This document shows, one piece after another, positions 60,553 to 64,000 of a stretch of 64,000 bases of DNA. The DNA is from Dehalococcoidia bacterium. GTDB taxonomy: Bacteria; Chloroflexota; Dehalococcoidia; Lucifugimonadales; VXLM01. Position 1 is the stretch's first letter; each line of letters opens with the position of its first letter. The position numbers and the translations under genes were made by a program. The notes below the pieces were generated by a model. That model was given only the letters and a program-made list of their open reading frames with translations. It did not search any database and was not told where the DNA came from. The stretch covers positions 1-64,000 of the forward strand of contig VXLM01000023.1 in the NCBI GenBank assembly GCA_009841605.1, given 5' to 3'.

Positions 60553-61011
60553 ATGCCGTTAGTCGGAATAATCGTAGGAAGCAAGTCGGATCGCCCCCTT
60601 ATAGACGAGACGTCAGAGGTCCTCGACCAGCTCGGAGTCGAGCATGAGGTCGTGGTCGCTTCGGCCCATCGCACGCCCGAAGCCGTGATGGAGTGGACGA
60701 CCTCCGCCCGCGACCGGGGCATCGAGGTCATTATCGCCGCCGCCGGTGGCTCAGCCGGTCTGCCCGGCGTTGCGGCGTCTTGGACCACCCTGCCCGTCAT
60801 CGGCATCCCCGTGCCGTCGAGCGACCTGGAAGGGATCGACTCCCTCTATTCCATTGCACAAATGCCGCCGGGTATTCCCGTCGCCTGCGTCGCCATTGGC
60901 TCGTGGGGAGCGCGTAACGCCGCCTTCCTCGCCGCCCAGATACTCGGCATCAAGCACGACTCCATCCGCGCGGCCTACGACGAGTACCGCCAGGGCCTCA
61001 AGTCGCGGTAG
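60553..61011 (+). CDS. purE: PurE, N5-carboxyaminoimidazole ribonucleotide mutase
   Basis: PurE moves a carboxyl group on the imidazole ring to form CAIR. The 152-residue length is that of the bacterial class I enzyme. Visible are VGIIVGSKSD, VVVASAHRTPEAV, IAAAGGSAGLPGVAASWTTLPVIGIPVPS and the ending QMPPGIPVACVAIGSWGARNAAFLAAQIL. purK, its usual partner, is not seen here. It follows the phosphodiesterase gene by 31 bp. Confidence 0.96.
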   Translation: MPLVGIIVGSKSDRPLIDETSEVLDQLGVEHEVVVASAHRTPEAVMEWTTSARDRGIEVIIAAAGGSAGLPGVAASWTTLPVIGIPVPSSDLEGIDSLYSIAQMPPGIPVACVAIGSWGARNAAFLAAQILGIKHDSIRAAYDEYRQGLKSR

Positions 61012-61024
61012 GACGGATAGCCCG

Positions 61025-62317
61025 TTGATCGAACGTTACACCCGCCCTCGGATGGGCGCAGTCTGGTCCGAGCGCAACAAGTACGACCGCTGGCTCCAGG
61101 TCGAGTTGGCCGTCTGCGAGGCGTGGACCGAGCACGGCACGATTCCCCTCCTCGATATGGAGAAACTGCGTTCCGCCACGTACAACTATGAGCGTCTCGA
61201 AGAGATTCTCGTAGTCCATCGTCACGAGATGACGGCGTTCCTCCAGTCCATCACCGAGTTCATTGGGCCCGAGGGCCGCTGGCTCCACCTCGGTCTCACC
61301 ACGAGCGATGTTTGGGACACTGCCACCAGCCTTCAAATCCTCGACGCCATCGACCTGCTGGACGAGGAGATCGACGCGCTCATGGACGCCATCAAAGTGC
61401 GTGCTATCGAGCACAAGGACACCCTGATGATCGGCAGGACGCACGGCATTCACGCCGAGCCCGTAACCTTCGGCCTCAAGCTCGCCGTCTGGTACGACGA
61501 GATGCGTCGCAACAAGGCTCGCCTCGCCAACGCGAGATGCACCATCGCCTATGGCAAGCTCTCCGGCCCTGTCGGAACGCATGGTACCGTGCCTCCGTCA
61601 ATCGAGTCAGCGGTATGCGAGCGTCTGGGCCTAAAGGCAGCCCCGGCATCCACGCAAATACTCCAGCGAGACCGCCACGCCGAGTACGTCACGACCCTCG
61701 CCCTCGTCGCGGCGTCGCTGGAGAAGTTCGCCACCGAAATACGCGGCCTCCAGCGCACCGAGATCCGCGAGGTCTCTGAATACTTCCCGAAAGGACAGCC
61801 CGGCTCCTCGTCGATGCCCCACAAGCGCAACCCAGAGCTGTCCGAGCGGGTGTGCGGCCTCGCGCGCCTGATACGAGGCCATGCCACTACGGCCCTGGAA
61901 AACGTAGCGCTCTGGCACGAGCGAGACATCAGCCACTCATCCGCTGAGCGTCTCATTCTGCCGGACGCCTCGATAGCCCTAGACTACATCCTCAGCCTCA
62001 TGACAGGCCTGATCCGCGACCTGAACGTCGACTCCGACCGCATGATGTACAATATCGAATCGACTCATGGCGTCCTCTTCTCGCAGCGGGTGCTCCTCGC
62101 CCTCATCGAGCAGGGCATGGAGAGGGAAACGGCCTATGGCATCGTCCATAACCGCGCTATGGAGAGCTGGGAGACGGCACAGGACTTTCGGGACATGATG
62201 CGGTCAGACTCGGAAGTTTCCGGGCTGCTGGCTCCCGACGACCTGGAAGCCCTGTTCGACTACAGATACTATGTCCGACACGTCGACGAAATCTTTGAAC
62301 GTGTCGGCTTGAAATAG
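61025..62317 (+). CDS. purB: PurB, adenylosuccinate lyase
   Basis: PurB splits fumarate from SAICAR and adenylosuccinate. The 430-residue product has LIERYTRPRMGAVWSERNKYDRW at the N-terminus, THGIHAEPVTFGLKLA with the catalytic His, and the flexible signature SSSMPHKRNPELSER. TTG at 61025 gives the family-typical ERYTRPRM start; an ATG at 61052 would lose this. It is 13 bp after purE. Confidence 0.95.
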   Translation: MIERYTRPRMGAVWSERNKYDRWLQVELAVCEAWTEHGTIPLLDMEKLRSATYNYERLEEILVVHRHEMTAFLQSITEFIGPEGRWLHLGLTTSDVWDTATSLQILDAIDLLDEEIDALMDAIKVRAIEHKDTLMIGRTHGIHAEPVTFGLKLAVWYDEMRRNKARLANARCTIAYGKLSGPVGTHGTVPPSIESAVCERLGLKAAPASTQILQRDRHAEYVTTLALVAASLEKFATEIRGLQRTEIREVSEYFPKGQPGSSSMPHKRNPELSERVCGLARLIRGHATTALENVALWHERDISHSSAERLILPDASIALDYILSLMTGLIRDLNVDSDRMMYNIESTHGVLFSQRVLLALIEQGMERETAYGIVHNRAMESWETAQDFRDMMRSDSEVSGLLAPDDLEALFDYRYYVRHVDEIFERVGLK

Positions 62318-62330
62318 GAGGAACAAACGG

Positions 62331-63203
62331 ATGCAAGCCCTGATGGAATCTCCCCTACCCGACCTCGTATACCGAGGCAAGGTCCGCGACACCCACGACC
62401 TGGGTGACGACTTCCTTATGGTAGCCACCGACAGGATTTCGGCCTTCGACGTGGTTATGCCGAACGGCATACCCGACAAGGGCGCCGTGCTGTCCCAGAT
62501 ATCTGCCTTCTGGTTCGCCAAGACGCAGCACCTGGTCCCAAACCACCTCATCGACATGGGCACCGCCCGGCAGGACCTCGGACTCTCGACCGACATGCAG
62601 CGTCGCTCTATGATCGTCAAGAAGGCCGAGCGCATCGACGTCGAGTGTATCGTGAGGGGCTACATCACCGGCTCCGCATGGAGCGAGTACCGCAAGACCG
62701 GCACCGTTCAGGACAAGCCGATGCAAAAAGGACTCGTCGAGGGCGATAAGTTCCCCGAGCCCCTCTTCACGCCAACCACGAAGGCTGAGGTAGGCCACGA
62801 CGAGAACATGAGCTACGAAGAGGTCGTCGACATGGTCGGCGCGGACACCGCTGCCAAGCTCCGCGACACCGCGATCGAAGTGTTCAACTTCGCGCACGAT
62901 GTCGCGATCGAGTGCGGAATCATCCTCGCCGACACCAAGATGGAGTTCGGCATCATTGACGGTGAGTTGTCACTCATCGACGAGCTTTTGACTCCCGATT
63001 CCAGCCGCTTCTGGGATGTCGAGGGGTACGCTCCCGGCAAGTCCCAGCCCAACTTCGACAAGCAGTTCGTCCGCGATTACCTTGACTCCGTCGGCTGGGA
63101 CCACGAGCCCCCGGCTCCCGCCCTGCCCGACGACATCGTCGCGAAGACCCGCGTACGCTACCTCGAAGCCTTCAAGCGGCTCACGGGCAGCGACTTGTCC
63201 TAG
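62331..63203 (+). CDS. purC: PurC, SAICAR synthetase
   Basis: PurC joins aspartate to CAIR. The 290-residue product has YRGKVRDTHDLGDDFLMVATDRISAFD at the start, ECIVRGYITGSAWSEYRKTG and the metal or substrate region IIDGELSLIDELLTPDSSRFW. This is the longer plant/fungal-like form found in several bacterial phyla. An AGGAGGAAC ribosome binding site precedes the ATG by about 7 bp. It ends the purine run. Confidence 0.96.
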   Translation: MQALMESPLPDLVYRGKVRDTHDLGDDFLMVATDRISAFDVVMPNGIPDKGAVLSQISAFWFAKTQHLVPNHLIDMGTARQDLGLSTDMQRRSMIVKKAERIDVECIVRGYITGSAWSEYRKTGTVQDKPMQKGLVEGDKFPEPLFTPTTKAEVGHDENMSYEEVVDMVGADTAAKLRDTAIEVFNFAHDVAIECGIILADTKMEFGIIDGELSLIDELLTPDSSRFWDVEGYAPGKSQPNFDKQFVRDYLDSVGWDHEPPAPALPDDIVAKTRVRYLEAFKRLTGSDLS

Positions 63204-63273
63204 AGACTTGTAGAGCGCTGGACCGGTACGAGAGTGAAAAATCCTGTTCAGCGCTGCAACGTAGGATACGACA

Positions 63274-64000
63274 GTGGCCAATAGCAGGCAGCAAAGAAGA
63301 CAGGGAGGCCGGCAACAGCCTTCCGCAAGCTCCAAGCGACTGCTCTACCTGCTCATCGGAGGCGGTGTACTCGTCGCCGCAGCGGTCGCCATTATTGTCT
63401 TTGCGGCCATGGGCACGAACCCTTCACCTGATTCCGACGTTCCGGCTGTCACACAGGTGGAGCCTGAGTCTTCCCCTTCCGACACTGAGTCCGTCCAAGC
63501 TACCACTCAGGAAGAGTCCGTGGCGAGGCTGCCACTCATCACGCTGGAAGAGTTCGCCGACTTCCAGTGTTCCCACTGCATGCAGTTTGCCATGGGAATC
63601 GGGAAGCAGATCAAGGAAGACTTCGTAGAAACGGGCAAGATACGCTTCGTCTTCCGCCACTTCCCCTTCATCGGCCCGGAGTCCTTCAGGGCCGCCGAGG
63701 CGACCGAGTGCGCCGCCGACCAGAACAAGTTCTGGGAATACCACGACACCGTATTCGAAAACTGGAAGGGTGTGAACGAAGGGCACTTCTCCGACGACAA
63801 CCTCAAGCTCTTCGCCGGCAACCTTCAACTCGATCGGGGCGCTTTCGACGCTTGTTTCGATAGCCGCAAGTACCTCGGCAAGGTCGAGTCGGACATACGA
63901 CGCGGGGAGCAACTCGGTGTCCAGGGCACGCCTTCGCTCTTCCTCAACGGGGAAATGCTCACCCCGTCGTCCAACGAAGAGCTCGTTCAACTCATAGAAT
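63274..64000 (+). CDS. DsbA-family thiol oxidoreductase, membrane-anchored (partial)
   Basis: The readable 242 residues begin at GTG 63274 behind TAGGAT and run off the right end. A basic tail and one transmembrane helix (about residues 22-46) are followed by a Ser/Thr/Glu-rich spacer (47-85). The thioredoxin-fold domain has its active site FADFQCSHC (Cys99, Cys102) and the segment RFVFRHFPFIGPESFRAAEA, with the cis-Pro region GVQGTPSLFLNG. These proteins make disulfides in exported proteins. The C-terminus is missing. Not part of the purine pathway, it simply follows purC. Confidence 0.9.
   Translation, partial: MANSRQQRRQGGRQQPSASSKRLLYLLIGGGVLVAAAVAIIVFAAMGTNPSPDSDVPAVTQVEPESSPSDTESVQATTQEESVARLPLITLEEFADFQCSHCMQFAMGIGKQIKEDFVETGKIRFVFRHFPFIGPESFRAAEATECAADQNKFWEYHDTVFENWKGVNEGHFSDDNLKLFAGNLQLDRGAFDACFDSRKYLGKVESDIRRGEQLGVQGTPSLFLNGEMLTPSSNEELVQLIE

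Overview
This is a GC-rich, gene-dense bacterial window of about 55 protein genes, two tRNA genes (Sec and Arg) and at least one classical riboregulator. The best guess is a Chloroflexota genome, probably a Dehalococcoidia/SAR202-like lineage. That assignment is an inference from several things together: a T-box leader on leuS, lysine synthesis by DapL, an archaeal-type phosphoglycerate mutase (ApgM), proline/threonine-rich lipoproteins, RibY-like binding proteins, no visible outer-membrane genes, and many small dispersed palindromic repeats. No marker was compared against a database.

Layout. 1-5.2 kb: partial rsmH, mog, an inverted-repeat element, trmD-rplS, and two isopropylmalate dehydrogenase-family genes that converge and overlap. 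5.3-7.7 kb: an FAD oxidoreductase and a lipoprotein with a betaine-binding-like domain. 7.7-10.7 kb: leuS with its T-box leader. 11-14.5 kb: a run of unusual small and regulatory genes, namely a helix-turn-helix/C2H2/PilM-like fusion, a DUF6886-like protein, a ribbon-helix-helix protein with an operator-like promoter, and a MazG-like protein. 14.6-18.8 kb: threonine synthase, an aminotransferase, a cysteine desulfurase, thioredoxin and tRNA-Sec. 19-26.3 kb: a DUF1501 protein, membrane proteins, a large Asp-box propeller protein and plsY. 26.4-29.3 kb: an ABC importer (ATPase, permease, binding lipoprotein). 29.3-35 kb: a YyaL/DUF255 protein, a 57-residue membrane protein, a kinase-like protein and a glycosidase-like gene broken by one in-frame stop. 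35.1-38.4 kb: the assimilatory sulfate operon cysH-cysD-cysN behind a strong promoter and a structured leader ending in a terminator. 38.4-43.3 kb: an accessory stretch of tandem duplicated HTH genes, nested mobile repeats, tRNA-Arg and small regulators. 43.3-48.1 kb: smpB, a ctp protease, a winged-helix/TIR-like protein and hflX. 48.2-56.3 kb: a minus-strand operon tsaC - polyprenyl synthase - pgk - apgM - tpiA - miaA - dapF - dapL. 56.4-64 kb: a plus-strand purine operon guaA - purD - phosphodiesterase - purE - purB - purC, then a DsbA-like gene cut by the window end.

The core genes form ordinary units: glycolysis with tRNA modification and lysine synthesis, purine synthesis, sulfate assimilation, leucine and threonine metabolism. 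The novel candidates lie between them: the PilM-like fusion with an exact C2H2 spacing; the winged-helix/TIR-like protein behind an AT-rich leader; the sulfate-operon leader RNA, which matches no riboswitch class I know; a MITE with a 9-bp target duplication next to its own empty-site paralogue; and the tandem HTH pair sharing a copied leader. Function calls rest on motifs read by eye, with no alignment or database search.
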